DNA of 64,000 bases from the NCBI GenBank assembly GCA_021325555.1, contig JAJPGY010000016.1, positions 186,001-250,000 on the forward strand. Direction: 5' to 3'. Shown in pieces: positions 8,902-18,570 of the stretch. Made by a program: the position numbers and the translations under genes. The notes beneath the pieces were generated by a model. That model was not told the origin of the DNA, searched no databases, and saw nothing but the letters and a program-made list of their open reading frames with translations. Numbering within the stretch: position 1 is the stretch's first letter; each line of letters begins with the position of its first letter. This stretch comes from Pseudomonadota bacterium. GTDB lineage: Bacteria > Cyanobacteriota > Vampirovibrionia > Obscuribacterales > Obscuribacteraceae.

Positions 8902-10028
8902 CCAGCGATCTCCCTCCGGCAGCGCTGGAAGTGCTCCCGGAAGTGCCCGGCCAGGATGGCCTGGCGGCACGCCCGTGCCTGAGCGTGCAGGTGGGTGACG
9001 TTGTGGATGGACAGAAGGGTGGCCGCCGACATCTCCCTGGCGCGCACGAGGTGGTGAAGATAAGCGCGGCAGTGATGGCGGCAGGTGTAGCAGGGACAGC
9101 CGGGCGCAAGCGGCAGCGGATCCGCGGCGAAGCGGGCATTTTTCAGCGACACCCGCCCTTCGGGCAGGAAGGCGGCCCCGTGCCTGGCCAGGCGCGTGGG
9201 GAGGACACAGTCGAACATGTCCACCCCGCAGCGGATCGCGTAAGCGATGTCCCAGGGGGTACCGACGCCCATGAGATAGCGGGGTTTGCTCGCGGGCAGC
9301 AAGGCCGTGGTGTGGAGGACTATGCGCTCGATCGCCGGCCTGTCCTCACCGACGGCGACGCCGCCTATGGCGAAGCCGGGCAGGTCGGCTCCGGTGACCA
9401 CCCGGGCCGATTCCGCCCGCAGATCCTCGTAGATGCTGCCCTGCACGATGCCGAACAGCGCCTGATCGGCAGGCCGGGCATGGCTTTTCAGGCAGCGCTC
9501 CAGCCAGCGGTGCGTGCGCTCCATGGCCTTTTCCGCCTCCGCCCTGCTGGCCGGATTTTGCACGCACTCGTCGAAGGCCATGATGATGTCAGCGCCCAGG
9601 GAGTTTTGAACCTCCATCGACCGCTCAGGCCCGATAAAGTGCTCGTCGCCGGTGCGGTGGTCCCGGAAATGGACGCCGTCGTCGCTAATCCGGCGCAGCT
9701 GGTTCAGGCTGAAGACCTGAAAGCCGCCCGAATCCGTTAGGATCGGCAACGGGCAGGCGGAGAACTGGTGGAGCCCGCCTGCGCGTTCGACGAGCCGGTG
9801 GCCGGGGCGCAGGTAGAGGTGGTAAGAGTTGGCCAGGACAATCTGCGTACCGCAGGCCAGCACCTGATCCCAGAGCATGGCCTTGACGGTGGCGTTGGTG
9901 CCGACCGGCATGAAGACCGGGGTCTCGACCACACCATGCCGGGTCGTCAGCCGCCCGGCCCGGGCGCCCGACCAAGAACACCGCGCCTCAATCTCGAATC
10001 TTACCGCTTCGCTCATGGCGTTAAGCAT
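8898..10028 (-). CDS. tgt: Queuine/preQ1 tRNA-guanine transglycosylase
   Basis: Tgt exchanges guanine-34 for preQ1 in tRNAs with GUN anticodons, the committed step of queuosine formation. The 376-residue protein has the active-site segment TDSGGFQVFSL (about residues 98-108), the substrate loop FGIVQGS, the nucleophilic aspartate in GVDMFDCVLPTRLARHG, and the zinc site CPCYTC with a further Cys and a His in LLSIHN near the C-terminus. Start is either the ATG at 10028 or an in-frame ATG four codons later. Length is typical of bacterial enzymes. Confidence 0.96.
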   Translation of the reverse strand: MLNAMSEAVRFEIEARCSWSGARAGRLTTRHGVVETPVFMPVGTNATVKAMLWDQVLACGTQIVLANSYHLYLRPGHRLVERAGGLHQFSACPLPILTDSGGFQVFSLNQLRRISDDGVHFRDHRTGDEHFIGPERSMEVQNSLGADIIMAFDECVQNPASRAEAEKAMERTHRWLERCLKSHARPADQALFGIVQGSIYEDLRAESARVVTGADLPGFAIGGVAVGEDRPAIERIVLHTTALLPASKPRYLMGVGTPWDIAYAIRCGVDMFDCVLPTRLARHGAAFLPEGRVSLKNARFAADPLPLAPGCPCYTCRHHCRAYLHHLVRAREMSAATLLSIHNVTHLHAQARACRQAILAGHFREHFQRCRREIAG

Positions 10029-10090
10029 ACAGTAGCGGCTGGAGCCGGCGAGCTGGATTGTCCGCCGGGGTCATCTGGTAATATCTTTTG

Positions 10091-11533
10091 ATGATGCTCG
10101 CCAAATCAGTCATTTTGGCGCTTGGAGCAGCGCTCGTCCTGGAGGCGGCGACTGCCGGGGCACGAGCTGCCGGGGGGCGAACGGTGCTCGAGTCCCTTAT
10201 CGCCCGCTGCCCGGCCGTGTTCGCGCGCCAGGAGCTCGAGCAGCGCCTGGCGCTTCATAGCGAGAAGATTGGCGCCGAGGAGGTCGTTCACGTCTATCTG
10301 ACGCTTGCCGACGAGCCGGGATCGTACTCCTTCTCCCTGGGCTGGTTGCGCGCCGCGGGCTCCGGCAGCCGGGTTGCGTGCAGCGACGAGCTGGAGCAGC
10401 ATCTGCCGCTGCCCAACGAGAAGAAGGCGCCGCCGGGCTTCAACAAGGCGGACTGGCACGCGATCAAGGGCTTTGATCTGGTAGCCGCCGGCAAGCTGAG
10501 GCCGGCGCTGGGGGAATTCGAGGACGCGGCCAGGGAGGCGCCGGAAAGCCCGCGCATGCACAACAATCTCGGCGCGGCCCTGGCAGCCTGCGGCGAATAT
10601 GAAAAGGCACTCAGGGAGCTGGATCAGGCGCTCAAGCTCAAGGGCGATTACGGGCTCGCCCTGGCCAACAAAGCCTGCCTATATCTGGCAGAGGGGCAGG
10701 CCAAGCCGGCGTTGGCGGCAGCCCGCCAGGCGCTGAAAGCCGACCCCCAGCTGAAGCCGGCCCGGTTTGCCGCCGTTGCCGCCCAGATAGCCCTGGGCCA
10801 GATAGACGGCGCGCTCACCGTCAGCGAAGACACGGTCAAGCGCTGGCCGGCAGATTCGCGGGCCATCGTTCTATCCGGCGACGCCCACGCGGCCGCCGGC
10901 GACTACAGGGCAGCGCGCGCCCGCTATCAGAAGGCGCTGCTTGTCATGCCCAACGACCCGCGGATATTGCTCAAGGAAGCCGAGGCAGCCCAGCTCTCGG
11001 GCGACCTCGACGACGCGTTGAAGCGGGCGCGCCAGGCGACGGTGGTGGCTCCGGAGGCGGCCGAGGCGCACCTGGCGCTGGGGCGCTACCTGGAGATGAA
11101 CCGGGAGGAGCACGCCGCCGAGCTGCAGTTCGAGCGCGCGCTCGAACTCGGGCCGCCAGCGCCGACCAGGCTGTCCGTCTACGGGCCGCTTTTGCGGGTG
11201 CTGGTGGCGATGAACCGCTTCGACCAGGCGGACAAGCTTTCGAAGAAGTGGGTGTCGGACAACCCGGACAGCGCCGACTGCCACTTCAACCGGGCCTGGC
11301 TGGTCTCTCAGCTGACCGGCCCGCATCACCTCGAAGAGGCCGTCTCCGAGTACCGGAAAGCGCTGGCCGCCAACGGGAAGCTCGCGCAGGCGCACTACAA
11401 CCTGGCGCTTCTTTTGCTCAAGCAGGGCAACAACCTGGCGGCCGCCCGCGAGCTCAAGTCTTTCATTCAGGAAGCGCCGCAGGACCCGGATGTCGGCAAG
11501 GCCCGCCAGCTTCTGGCCGAGCTGGAAAAATAA
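10091..11533 (+). CDS. Exported tetratricopeptide-repeat protein
   Basis: About 480 residues with an N-terminal signal-like segment (SVILALGAALVLEA, cleavage plausible after GARAAGG) and then an N-terminal domain of about 120 residues that I do not recognise. From about residue 125 to the end there are roughly nine TPR units; clear ones read SPRMHNNLGAALAACGEYEK, YRAARARYQKALLVMPNDP and AQAHYNLALLLLKQGNN. TPRs mediate protein contacts, so a periplasmic scaffold role is inferred. A TTG at 10088 precedes two ATGs; the ATG at 10091 is preferred. It stands alone between tgt (opposite strand) and the smc operon. Confidence 0.8.
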   Translation: MMLAKSVILALGAALVLEAATAGARAAGGRTVLESLIARCPAVFARQELEQRLALHSEKIGAEEVVHVYLTLADEPGSYSFSLGWLRAAGSGSRVACSDELEQHLPLPNEKKAPPGFNKADWHAIKGFDLVAAGKLRPALGEFEDAAREAPESPRMHNNLGAALAACGEYEKALRELDQALKLKGDYGLALANKACLYLAEGQAKPALAAARQALKADPQLKPARFAAVAAQIALGQIDGALTVSEDTVKRWPADSRAIVLSGDAHAAAGDYRAARARYQKALLVMPNDPRILLKEAEAAQLSGDLDDALKRARQATVVAPEAAEAHLALGRYLEMNREEHAAELQFERALELGPPAPTRLSVYGPLLRVLVAMNRFDQADKLSKKWVSDNPDSADCHFNRAWLVSQLTGPHHLEEAVSEYRKALAANGKLAQAHYNLALLLLKQGNNLAAARELKSFIQEAPQDPDVGKARQLLAELEK

Positions 11534-11918
11534 GCCGCATATGCGGGGAATATCATTCCGCTGCGTATTTGTCCCATAGGCTAAATTCCGGCAACCGCCA
11601 TAATGGTGGCATGTGACAAGCGGCTCGCATCTCTTGTCATCCCGTACAATCAAGTTCGGTCGCCGCCTCCGGAGGGTAGATAACGTTGGCCCCGGCACTG
11701 CTCAACTGCACCAATTCCATACGCAGCGCATATCCCGCACCACTACACATGTTGCAGCGAGGCACCGTCCTTGACACTGAAAACTGGATGTAGTCTAATT
11801 CGGCTGTGGTTTGCTCGCACAAATATTTGCGTGGATTTTGTGTCAAGTTCAGAAGGGGCGTCGGGAAGAGCAGCCCTCCAGGCTATGAAACGCCCCCCGA
11901 TCTTTTGTGGGAGTCCCC
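11534..11918. other. Intergenic region holding the smc-operon promoter and leader
   Basis: A 385-base gap. The first 230 bases show no convincing gene; a 69-codon minus-strand frame at 11637-11846 has no recognisable start site or family. The last 150 bases hold the promoter candidate described separately and a leader of about 110 bases ending in a GGAG site (11910-11913), five bases before the smc ATG. Confidence 0.5.
11772..11800 (+). promoter_or_regulatory. Sigma-70-type promoter for smc-scpA-scpB
   Basis: A perfect -35 TTGACA (11772-11777), a 17-base spacer and a -10 TCTAAT (11795-11800, five of six consensus bases). Transcription would begin near 11807, leaving a leader of about 110 bases before smc. 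This is the best promoter match I found in the window. Confidence 0.65.
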
Positions 11919-14900
11919 ATGCGCATAAAAGAGATTGAGCTTGACAATTTCAAGTCCTTCGGACGCCACACCGTCATCCCGCTCCTGGACGGGTTTACGA
12001 CAATCTCCGGTCCCAACGGCTCCGGCAAATCGAACATCGTGGACAGTTTGCTTTTCGCGCTCGGTCTCTCCTCGACCAGGCAGATGCGGGCGGAGCGGCT
12101 GCCCGACCTGCTCAACAACTTGAGCGGCAAGAACGAGGCCAAAGTAACCGTCCGCTTCCAGAGCGCCGACGACAGGCAGATCGAGGTCACGCGCCGCATC
12201 CGGGTGAAGGACAACGGCTACACCAGCACATACATCCTCAACGGCAAGAACGCGACGCTCTCAGAGATTCACGAAGAGCTGGCCAAATACAACGTCAGCG
12301 CCCACGGCTTCAACGTGATCATGCAGGGCGACGTCACCGGCATCGTCACCATGAGTCCGATGGAACGGCGCAAGATCATCGACGAGCTGGCAGGCGTAGC
12401 CGAGTTCGACCGGCGCATAGAGCAAGCCAATGAAGAGCTCTCGGCCGTCGGCGAGAAGATCGAGCACCAGAAGATCGTTCTATCAGAGATCATAAGCCGC
12501 CTGGAGACGCTGCAGCAGGACCGCGACCAGGCCCTCAAGTACCTGGATCTCAAGTCGCAGAAAGAGAAGGTGGAGCGCGACCTCATATTCGTGCGCGTCA
12601 ACGAGGTGGAAACCAGAGCCCAGGCCGAGCTTGGCGAGCTGGAGAAGCTGGACGGGAAGGAGACAAAACTTCTCGAGGAGCTGGAGAAAGCCGAGATCGA
12701 GCTAATCACGCTGCGCTCGGAGATGGGGCGGCTGGATCAGGAGATCCGCGAGAAAGGCGGCAACGAGCAGCTTTTGTTGCGCCAGGAAGCGGACAACAAG
12801 CGGGGCGAGCTCACCCGCGAGGAGAACAAGCTCTCCAACCTCGCCGGGGTGATAGGCGAGAAGAGCAAGCTCGAGAAGAGCCTGCAGGCGCAGATAAAGA
12901 CGATCGACAGGCACCTGGCGGAGCTGGCCAAGCAGAAGAAGCAGAGCCAGGAAGACCTGCAGAGGATCCAGCTGGCCCTTATCGAGAAGCAGGGAGCGCT
13001 CTCGGCCGTGCAGGCGGAGATCGAGGTTTTGCGCAGCGAGAAGGATCGCTCCTCCGACCGGGTAACCTCGCTGCACGGCGACCTGCAAAAGCTGCGCGAC
13101 GAGAAGCACAAGCTGGAGGTCCGCCAGACAGAGCTCGCCACCCGGCGCCAGGGGCTCGAGCGGGAGCTGGAGACGATCCGCACGTCGGCCACCGCCTCCA
13201 TCGGCAGGTCGGCTCAACTGAAAGGTCTGGTGCAGAGCCTGGAGCGCAAGTTTACAGACGACAAGGCCTCCGTCCTGGGCATGGAGCGCAACATCAGGCA
13301 GGTGGAAGGGGAGATCGACTCGACCCGCGAGGAGATTGAGCAAAAGCGGCAGGAGCTGGAGACCATCAACAAGAAGCTGGTGCAGCTGGAGACACATCGC
13401 GAGGTGGCCGGCGAGAGCGGCTACGGGCGCGCGGTGGAAGCCGTCCTCCAGTCCGGGATAAGCGGCGTGCACGGCACGATCGGCCAGCTCGGGCAGGTCA
13501 ACGAGAAGTACACGACGGCGCTGGAGACGGCGATCGGGCCCAGGCTCGGGCACATCGTGGTCGACGACGACCAGGTAGCCCAGGAGTGCATCGAGTTCCT
13601 CAAGCGCACGCAGAGCGGGCGGGCCACCTTCGTGCCGCTCACCAAGATCCAGGTCAGCCCGCCGGGGCTTTTGCCCAACCGTCCGGGCGTGATCGACTTC
13701 GCCTACAACCTCATCGATTTCCATCCCAGGTACGCCAAGGCTTTCCAGTATGCCTGCGGGCAGACGGTGGTCGTGGACACGATGGACAATGCACGCCGGA
13801 TGATCAACCAGGCCCGCATGGTTACGCTGGCCGGCGAGCTCTTCGAGAAGTCGGGCAGCATCTCCGGCGGTCACGACAACAAGTCCAAGCTCCACTTCTC
13901 CAGCAAGGGCGAAACCGACATAGGCGCCCTCAAGGCCAGGGCGAAGGCGCTGGTCGATGACATCCGCTGGCTGCAGGACTCGCTGAAGGAGCTGGTCGCC
14001 TCGCTCAATGAGGACCGGGCCAGGCACAAGGAGGCCAGCGCCGTGCTCGCCCAGAAGCAGGCGGAGCTGGAGGGCAAGCGCCGCGAATCCGAGCAGCTCG
14101 ACAAGGAGATCGAGGATCAAAAGCCGCGCCTGAAGTCGAACGCCGACGAAATCGAGAAGATAGGCGAGGAGATGACCGAGATCCGCCAGTCGCTGGTGAG
14201 CCTGGAATCAGAGATCTCCGAGCTGCAGGAGAAACTTGCCGACATCACCGCCTCCGGCAACCGCTCGGAGATCGAGCGCCTGGTGGGCGAGTCGGAGGAG
14301 CTGCGCGGCGACGTGGAGAACATCGAGAGCAGCGCCAAGGACGTGCAGCGCGAGCTCGACAGGATCGAAACCGAGGAGCGCCTGGAGACCAACAACAAGG
14401 AGGCCCTTGCCAATCAACTGGCCGAGCTGACGGCCGAGCTGGCCGAACTCGAGGGGCAGCGGCCCGAGCACGAGCGCCTGATAGCCGAGCTGAAGGCGGC
14501 AATCGCCGGGGTGGAGCGCCGGGCCGACCAGCTGTCCGAGGAGCTCAAGCAGCTCCAGGCGGCAAAGGACCAGCTCCACGAGAAGATAACCACAGTCGAG
14601 GTCACCAAGACCAAGGTGAACCAGGAGCTGATCCACCTGTCCCAGGAGCGGGAAGAGCGCAAGCTGGCCCACTTCGACCTGGAGCGGGAGCTGGCGGCGC
14701 TCAAGGCGGAGATCGAGCAGATTCTGTCCGAGAACCCCGGTTACGAGCCGCCATCCCAGGGCACGGTCGACCAGCTGAAGAGCCAGGTCGAGCGCCTGGA
14801 GAAACGCATGCGGGCGCTGGAACCGGTGAACATGAAGGCGCTCGACGAGTACAACTACACGGAAGGCCGGCGCAAGGAGCTCGACGAGACGCTCAACACG

Positions 14901-15437
14901 CTCGGTGTCGAGAAAGAAGAGATCATGCAGCGCATCCTGGGCTACGACGAGCTCAAGAAGCGCACCTTCATGGAAGCCTTCGAGGCGATCAACCACAACT
15001 TCCAGGAGATTTTCGCCGAGCTCTCGCACGGGCACGGCCGCCTGGAGCTGGACAATCCCGAGAACCCCTTCCTGGGCGGGCTGATTATCCGGGCGCAGCC
15101 CAGGGACAAGAAGATGCAGAGGATAGAGGCGCTTTCCGGCGGCGAGAAATCGCTGACCGCGCTCTCCTTCGTCTTCGCCTTCCAGCGCTACGCGCCGGCG
15201 CCGTTCTACGCCTTCGACGAGGTGGACATGATGCTCGACGGCTCGAACGCCGAGCGCCTGGCCCGCATGGTGCGCCGCCAGTCCGAGGCCGCGCAGTTCG
15301 TCGTGGTCAGCCTGCGCAGGCCGATGATCGAGAACTCCGACCACGCCATAGGCGTCTCGCTGCGCGCCGACGGTTATTCGCGCGTGGTCGGCATAAGAGA
15401 GGTTCACATTCCGGAGGGTGAGGCGGTGGGCGCCTGA
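11919..15437 (+). CDS. smc: Chromosome segregation ATPase SMC
   Basis: SMC forms the ring-shaped condensin that compacts and segregates the chromosome with ScpA and ScpB. The 1,172-residue protein has the Walker A GPNGSGKSNIVDSLLFALG near residue 35, a long coiled coil, a hinge at about residues 510-650 (SGVHGTIGQLGQVNEKYTTA, then DQVAQECIEFLKRTQSGRAT), a returning coiled coil, the ABC signature EALSGGEKSLTALSFVFAFQ and the Walker B YAFDEVDMMLDG. The ATG at 11919 is preferred over an in-frame GTG at 11907 because GGAG lies correctly spaced before it. scpA begins eight bases after the stop. Confidence 0.97.
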   Translation: MRIKEIELDNFKSFGRHTVIPLLDGFTTISGPNGSGKSNIVDSLLFALGLSSTRQMRAERLPDLLNNLSGKNEAKVTVRFQSADDRQIEVTRRIRVKDNGYTSTYILNGKNATLSEIHEELAKYNVSAHGFNVIMQGDVTGIVTMSPMERRKIIDELAGVAEFDRRIEQANEELSAVGEKIEHQKIVLSEIISRLETLQQDRDQALKYLDLKSQKEKVERDLIFVRVNEVETRAQAELGELEKLDGKETKLLEELEKAEIELITLRSEMGRLDQEIREKGGNEQLLLRQEADNKRGELTREENKLSNLAGVIGEKSKLEKSLQAQIKTIDRHLAELAKQKKQSQEDLQRIQLALIEKQGALSAVQAEIEVLRSEKDRSSDRVTSLHGDLQKLRDEKHKLEVRQTELATRRQGLERELETIRTSATASIGRSAQLKGLVQSLERKFTDDKASVLGMERNIRQVEGEIDSTREEIEQKRQELETINKKLVQLETHREVAGESGYGRAVEAVLQSGISGVHGTIGQLGQVNEKYTTALETAIGPRLGHIVVDDDQVAQECIEFLKRTQSGRATFVPLTKIQVSPPGLLPNRPGVIDFAYNLIDFHPRYAKAFQYACGQTVVVDTMDNARRMINQARMVTLAGELFEKSGSISGGHDNKSKLHFSSKGETDIGALKARAKALVDDIRWLQDSLKELVASLNEDRARHKEASAVLAQKQAELEGKRRESEQLDKEIEDQKPRLKSNADEIEKIGEEMTEIRQSLVSLESEISELQEKLADITASGNRSEIERLVGESEELRGDVENIESSAKDVQRELDRIETEERLETNNKEALANQLAELTAELAELEGQRPEHERLIAELKAAIAGVERRADQLSEELKQLQAAKDQLHEKITTVEVTKTKVNQELIHLSQEREERKLAHFDLERELAALKAEIEQILSENPGYEPPSQGTVDQLKSQVERLEKRMRALEPVNMKALDEYNYTEGRRKELDETLNTLGVEKEEIMQRILGYDELKKRTFMEAFEAINHNFQEIFAELSHGHGRLELDNPENPFLGGLIIRAQPRDKKMQRIEALSGGEKSLTALSFVFAFQRYAPAPFYAFDEVDMMLDGSNAERLARMVRRQSEAAQFVVVSLRRPMIENSDHAIGVSLRADGYSRVVGIREVHIPEGEAVGA

Positions 15438-15445
15438 CGAAGGAC

Positions 15446-16330
15446 GTGGACGACGAGCTTAACAACACCCCTCACCCAAGCGTTGCCGGCAGGCCCTTCG
15501 AACCATCGCCTGCCGAGCCCCTACCCCAGAGCCCTCTTGAAATGGCCGCTGCCCGCGAGGGCGGCATCGAGATCCTCGTGCGGATGGCCGAGAAAGGGGA
15601 GATCGACGCCAAGAACATCGACATCATCGACGTCACCGACCGGTTCTTGCGGGCGATAGCGGCTGCCCCCAAGGAGAACCTGAGACAAAGCGGAAAGATC
15701 CTCTTTCACGCCTCGGTGCTCCTGCGCATGAAGGCGGAAGCGCTGCTGGCGCTCACCGCGGATGACAGCGGCTTCGCCCTCGACGACTTCATGGAGTTCG
15801 ACGAGAACGGCAGCCCGATCATCTACGACTCGCGCTCCCAGCCGGTGGCCCGCCAGATAACCCTTGCCGACCTGGAGCGGGCGCTGGTGCGCCGGGTGCA
15901 CTCCAAGCAGTTCCGGCAGAGGAAGGTCACTCTCGAGCAACTGATCGAAGCGCTGCGAGAAGCCGAGCGGATCGACACCGCCCGCTCGCAGCGGCGCCAC
16001 CCGCCCCGGATCGACCTCGAGGGGCAGCCGGAGATAAACGATGTTGGCGATATCCTCGAGCTGGCCCACGACGAGGACATCGAGGTGGTCATCGGCCGGA
16101 TCGAGGACATACTCAGCAGACTGCTCAACAACAACGATCTGATGCCCTTGCTCGAGTTGATACGGCAGCTGGGCGGCGGCGGCGACTGGGTCGACGCCTT
16201 TCTGGGGGTTCTTTTCCTGTCCAACGCCGGTAAAATATACCTCGAGCAGCAGGAATTTTATGGTCCTTTGTACATAGGGAGAGCCAACCCCACACCGCCG
16301 ACGGTGCCGGAAGCGCCGCTGGCAGTCTAA
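15446..16330 (+). CDS. scpA: Segregation and condensation protein A (kleisin)
   Basis: ScpA is the kleisin that bridges the SMC heads and binds ScpB. The product is 294 residues. After a Pro-rich N-terminal stretch, the ScpA core begins at about residue 38: GGIEILVRMAEKGEIDAKNI then DIIDVTDRFL, the equivalent of the family's GPLDLLLxLIxxxxIDIxDI block, followed by LFHASVLLRMKAEALL. The C-terminal winged helix contains FLGVLFLSNAGKIYLEQQEF and YGPLYIGR. The usual GPLD is changed to GGIE. The GTG start lacks a well spaced ribosome site, so coupling to smc is likely; an ATG at 15542 is a less likely alternative. Confidence 0.9.
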   Translation: MDDELNNTPHPSVAGRPFEPSPAEPLPQSPLEMAAAREGGIEILVRMAEKGEIDAKNIDIIDVTDRFLRAIAAAPKENLRQSGKILFHASVLLRMKAEALLALTADDSGFALDDFMEFDENGSPIIYDSRSQPVARQITLADLERALVRRVHSKQFRQRKVTLEQLIEALREAERIDTARSQRRHPPRIDLEGQPEINDVGDILELAHDEDIEVVIGRIEDILSRLLNNNDLMPLLELIRQLGGGGDWVDAFLGVLFLSNAGKIYLEQQEFYGPLYIGRANPTPPTVPEAPLAV

Positions 16331-16361
16331 GAAGGTCCCAGACAGCGAAAGCCTTTCCATC

Positions 16362-17195
16362 ATGAGTGTCAAAGCAAAAATCGAAGCCGTCCTCTTTCTG
16401 ACCGACAAGCCGATCCACGCGGCCGCAATTGCCAGGCTGGTCAATATCGACGTGCAGATCGTCCGCCAGACCCTGCTCGAGCTCATTCACGAATACGAGG
16501 AGCGCGGCGGCGCCCTGGAGATCGCTCAAGACAACGGCTACATGTTCCAGGTCAAAGACGAGTACGCCGCGATTATCGAGGAGTTCCTGCCCGTGGAGAT
16601 GTCGGCGGCGCTTTTGCGAACGCTTTCGGCGATCGCCATCAAGCAGCCGGTTCCCCAGTCGGAGATCATTCGCATCCGCGGCGCCGGCGCATACGATCAC
16701 ATAAAGGAGCTGGTCATCCGCGAGCTGATCGTCAAGAAGGAGGAGGGTCGCTCGCCGACTCTTTCCACGACCAGGAAGTTTCAAGAGTACTTCCGGCTGA
16801 CCAAGGACGCAAAGTCGCTGCGGCAGCAGATAAGGAAGCAGGAGGCGGCGGCGGCGAAAGCCGATGAAGCCGGGCAGCTCGGATTGCCCCTGTCCGAATC
16901 GGGAACGGAAGCCGCAGCCGGCAATGCGTCGCAGAGCGGAGAGACTGGCGCGGAATACGACACCACCCTCGACAGGCTGCTGGACGTGGCGATCGGTTCT
17001 GTTGACAGGGCAACGGCGGCGGAGACGAAAGAGGGCACGGAGGCGGCCGGAGGCGAGCCGGGCGCCGCGGCATCCGGGACGGCAACCGAGATCGAGCAGG
17101 ACCGGGCACCGGTCGGGGTCGAACACGGCTTTGACGCCGATCCGGCCCGCGCGGATGCCTTGCAGACCGGCACCGTCACCGAATCCACCACTTGA
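16362..17195 (+). CDS. scpB: Segregation and condensation protein B
   Basis: ScpB is the winged-helix dimer that binds ScpA in the SMC complex. The first 180 residues carry the two winged helices: MSVKAKIEAVLFLTDKPI at the start, then LLRTLSAIAIKQPVPQSEII with IRGAGAYDHIKELVIRELI, the most conserved ScpB block. From about residue 185 the protein continues for some 90 residues of low-complexity Ala/Gly/Glu/Thr sequence not found in standard ScpB. Its TGA overlaps the ispD ATG by one base (TGATG). Confidence 0.92.
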   Translation: MSVKAKIEAVLFLTDKPIHAAAIARLVNIDVQIVRQTLLELIHEYEERGGALEIAQDNGYMFQVKDEYAAIIEEFLPVEMSAALLRTLSAIAIKQPVPQSEIIRIRGAGAYDHIKELVIRELIVKKEEGRSPTLSTTRKFQEYFRLTKDAKSLRQQIRKQEAAAAKADEAGQLGLPLSESGTEAAAGNASQSGETGAEYDTTLDRLLDVAIGSVDRATAAETKEGTEAAGGEPGAAASGTATEIEQDRAPVGVEHGFDADPARADALQTGTVTESTT

Positions 17196-17920
17196 TGCGA
17201 TCCTCTCCGGCGCCCTCGATCTGCGCAATCCTTGCAGCCGCAGGCGTCGGGTCTCGTCTTGCCGGTGTGGCGGGATCCGGTCCCAAACAGTTTCTCGCGC
17301 TGGGCGGGCGGCCGATCTACCAGTGGTCGCTGTGCGAGCTGGCAGGCCACGAGCAGGTGGGGCTGGTTGTGGTGGCGACATTATCCGACTCTATCTCGAC
17401 AATCCAGGCCCAGATCGAAGGGCTGGGACTGACCGGCAGGACCATCATCATCGCCGGTGGCTCGACGCGCCAGCAATCGGTCTGGCTGGGCTTGAAAGAG
17501 CTATCGCGCCGGCAGCCACCGCCCGGGTACGTGCTGGTGCACGATGCGGCAAGGCCATTCCTCACCAGGGAGATCCTCGATGCCACCATCACTGTGGTGA
17601 AGGAGAAAGGCGCGTGCACCACCTGCGTTCCCGCCTCGGACACCGTCAAGCGAGTGCAGAACGGCCAGATCGTCGAGACGCTGGACCGGAACTCCCTGGT
17701 TCTCGTGCAAACGCCCCAGGCTGCTCGATATGACTGGCTGGTCGACGCGCACGAGAAAGCGATCCGGGACCAGCGTGCAACCACCGATGATGCCGCCCTG
17801 CTCGAGTCTGCAGGCTACCCGGTCGCGGCCGTGAGCGGGTCTCGCCTGAATATCAAGATCACGGAGCCGCATGATCTCGTTCTCGCCGAAGTGATCGCGG
17901 CAACCCTGCGCCACCCCTGA
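17195..17920 (+). CDS. ispD: 2-C-methyl-D-erythritol 4-phosphate cytidylyltransferase
   Basis: IspD makes CDP-ME from MEP and CTP in the non-mevalonate isoprenoid pathway. The 241-residue protein has the nucleotide-binding N-terminus ILAAAGVGSRL...GPKQFLALGGRPI, then VLVHDAARPFL (about residues 108-118), PASDTVKRV and VQTPQAARYDWL, followed by TDDAALLESAG, all standard IspD blocks. The start overlaps the end of scpB, so translation is probably coupled although the pathways are unrelated. The pathway choice (MEP) agrees with a cyanobacterial-type lineage. Confidence 0.95.
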   Translation: MRSSPAPSICAILAAAGVGSRLAGVAGSGPKQFLALGGRPIYQWSLCELAGHEQVGLVVVATLSDSISTIQAQIEGLGLTGRTIIIAGGSTRQQSVWLGLKELSRRQPPPGYVLVHDAARPFLTREILDATITVVKEKGACTTCVPASDTVKRVQNGQIVETLDRNSLVLVQTPQAARYDWLVDAHEKAIRDQRATTDDAALLESAGYPVAAVSGSRLNIKITEPHDLVLAEVIAATLRHP

Positions 17921-18051
17921 ATATTGAACTGCCCGGCATTGTATGCTAGCCTCTCTGCTGTCGAGATGCCACCAGGTCAGGTGCGCGCTACTATGACTTT
18001 CGAGCTCGGCTCTTGCCAATTAGCTTAAAATCACTAGAATGAGGGTAACCT

Positions 18052-18570
18052 GTGAACCTTTTCGGATGGCAGAGGGAAGTTATGTCTCAAGACAATATGG
18101 AAACACCACATGATAAGCCGGTTTCACCGGGCGGGCGTCCGCCCAAAAAGGATGTGGATCTCTTCCCTGCCCTTGCGGACCGCAAAGCCATGCCCATGGT
18201 GTCATCGCGCATAGTGCCGAAGAATGCCGGACCTCAGATCTCGCTTTTCGCCCCCGCCAGCTTTGACGAGGCGCTAGATATAGTGGAGTGCCTCCGCACG
18301 CGATGCGCTGCCACCATATGCCTGGACAACATGCGTAAGGGTGACGCCAGCCGCCTGGTAGATTTTGTCTCCGGAGCCTCTGCCGCTATAGATGGTGACT
18401 TCCACAAGATGAGCGAGCAGGTTTATCTGTTCTGCCCGAGCAACTTTAAGATTGTCGCCCCGGCAAAAGAGGAGCAAAAGTCCTACGGGGGAGGGGCGCT
18501 TGACTTCCTCTACGGCGGCGGCCGTCTTAATGACAACAACCCCTTTGGCAACCTGCGGGGGAGAAGCTAA
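18052..18570 (+). CDS. sepF: Cell division protein SepF
   Basis: SepF polymerises at midcell, binds the FtsZ C-terminus and tethers the Z ring to the membrane in Gram-positives and cyanobacteria. The product is 172 residues: a short N-terminus, a linker, and the SepF core from about residue 60 to 145 with SLFAPASFDEALDIVECLRT, then DASRLVDFVSGASAAIDGDF and YLFCPSNFKIVAP. The C-terminus is a Gly/Asn-rich tail. The GTG start follows a GAGGG ribosome site by six bases. A strong terminator lies about 170 bases downstream. Confidence 0.9.
   Translation: MNLFGWQREVMSQDNMETPHDKPVSPGGRPPKKDVDLFPALADRKAMPMVSSRIVPKNAGPQISLFAPASFDEALDIVECLRTRCAATICLDNMRKGDASRLVDFVSGASAAIDGDFHKMSEQVYLFCPSNFKIVAPAKEEQKSYGGGALDFLYGGGRLNDNNPFGNLRGRS

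Noticed and set aside
11637..11846. 69-codon minus-strand frame
   Set aside because: No ribosome site, no family resemblance, and it lies next to the smc promoter on the other strand.
18013..18040. TTGCCA-N16-TAGAAT as the sepF promoter
   Set aside because: The start point would fall after the ribosome site that sets the GTG start at 18052, leaving almost no leader.
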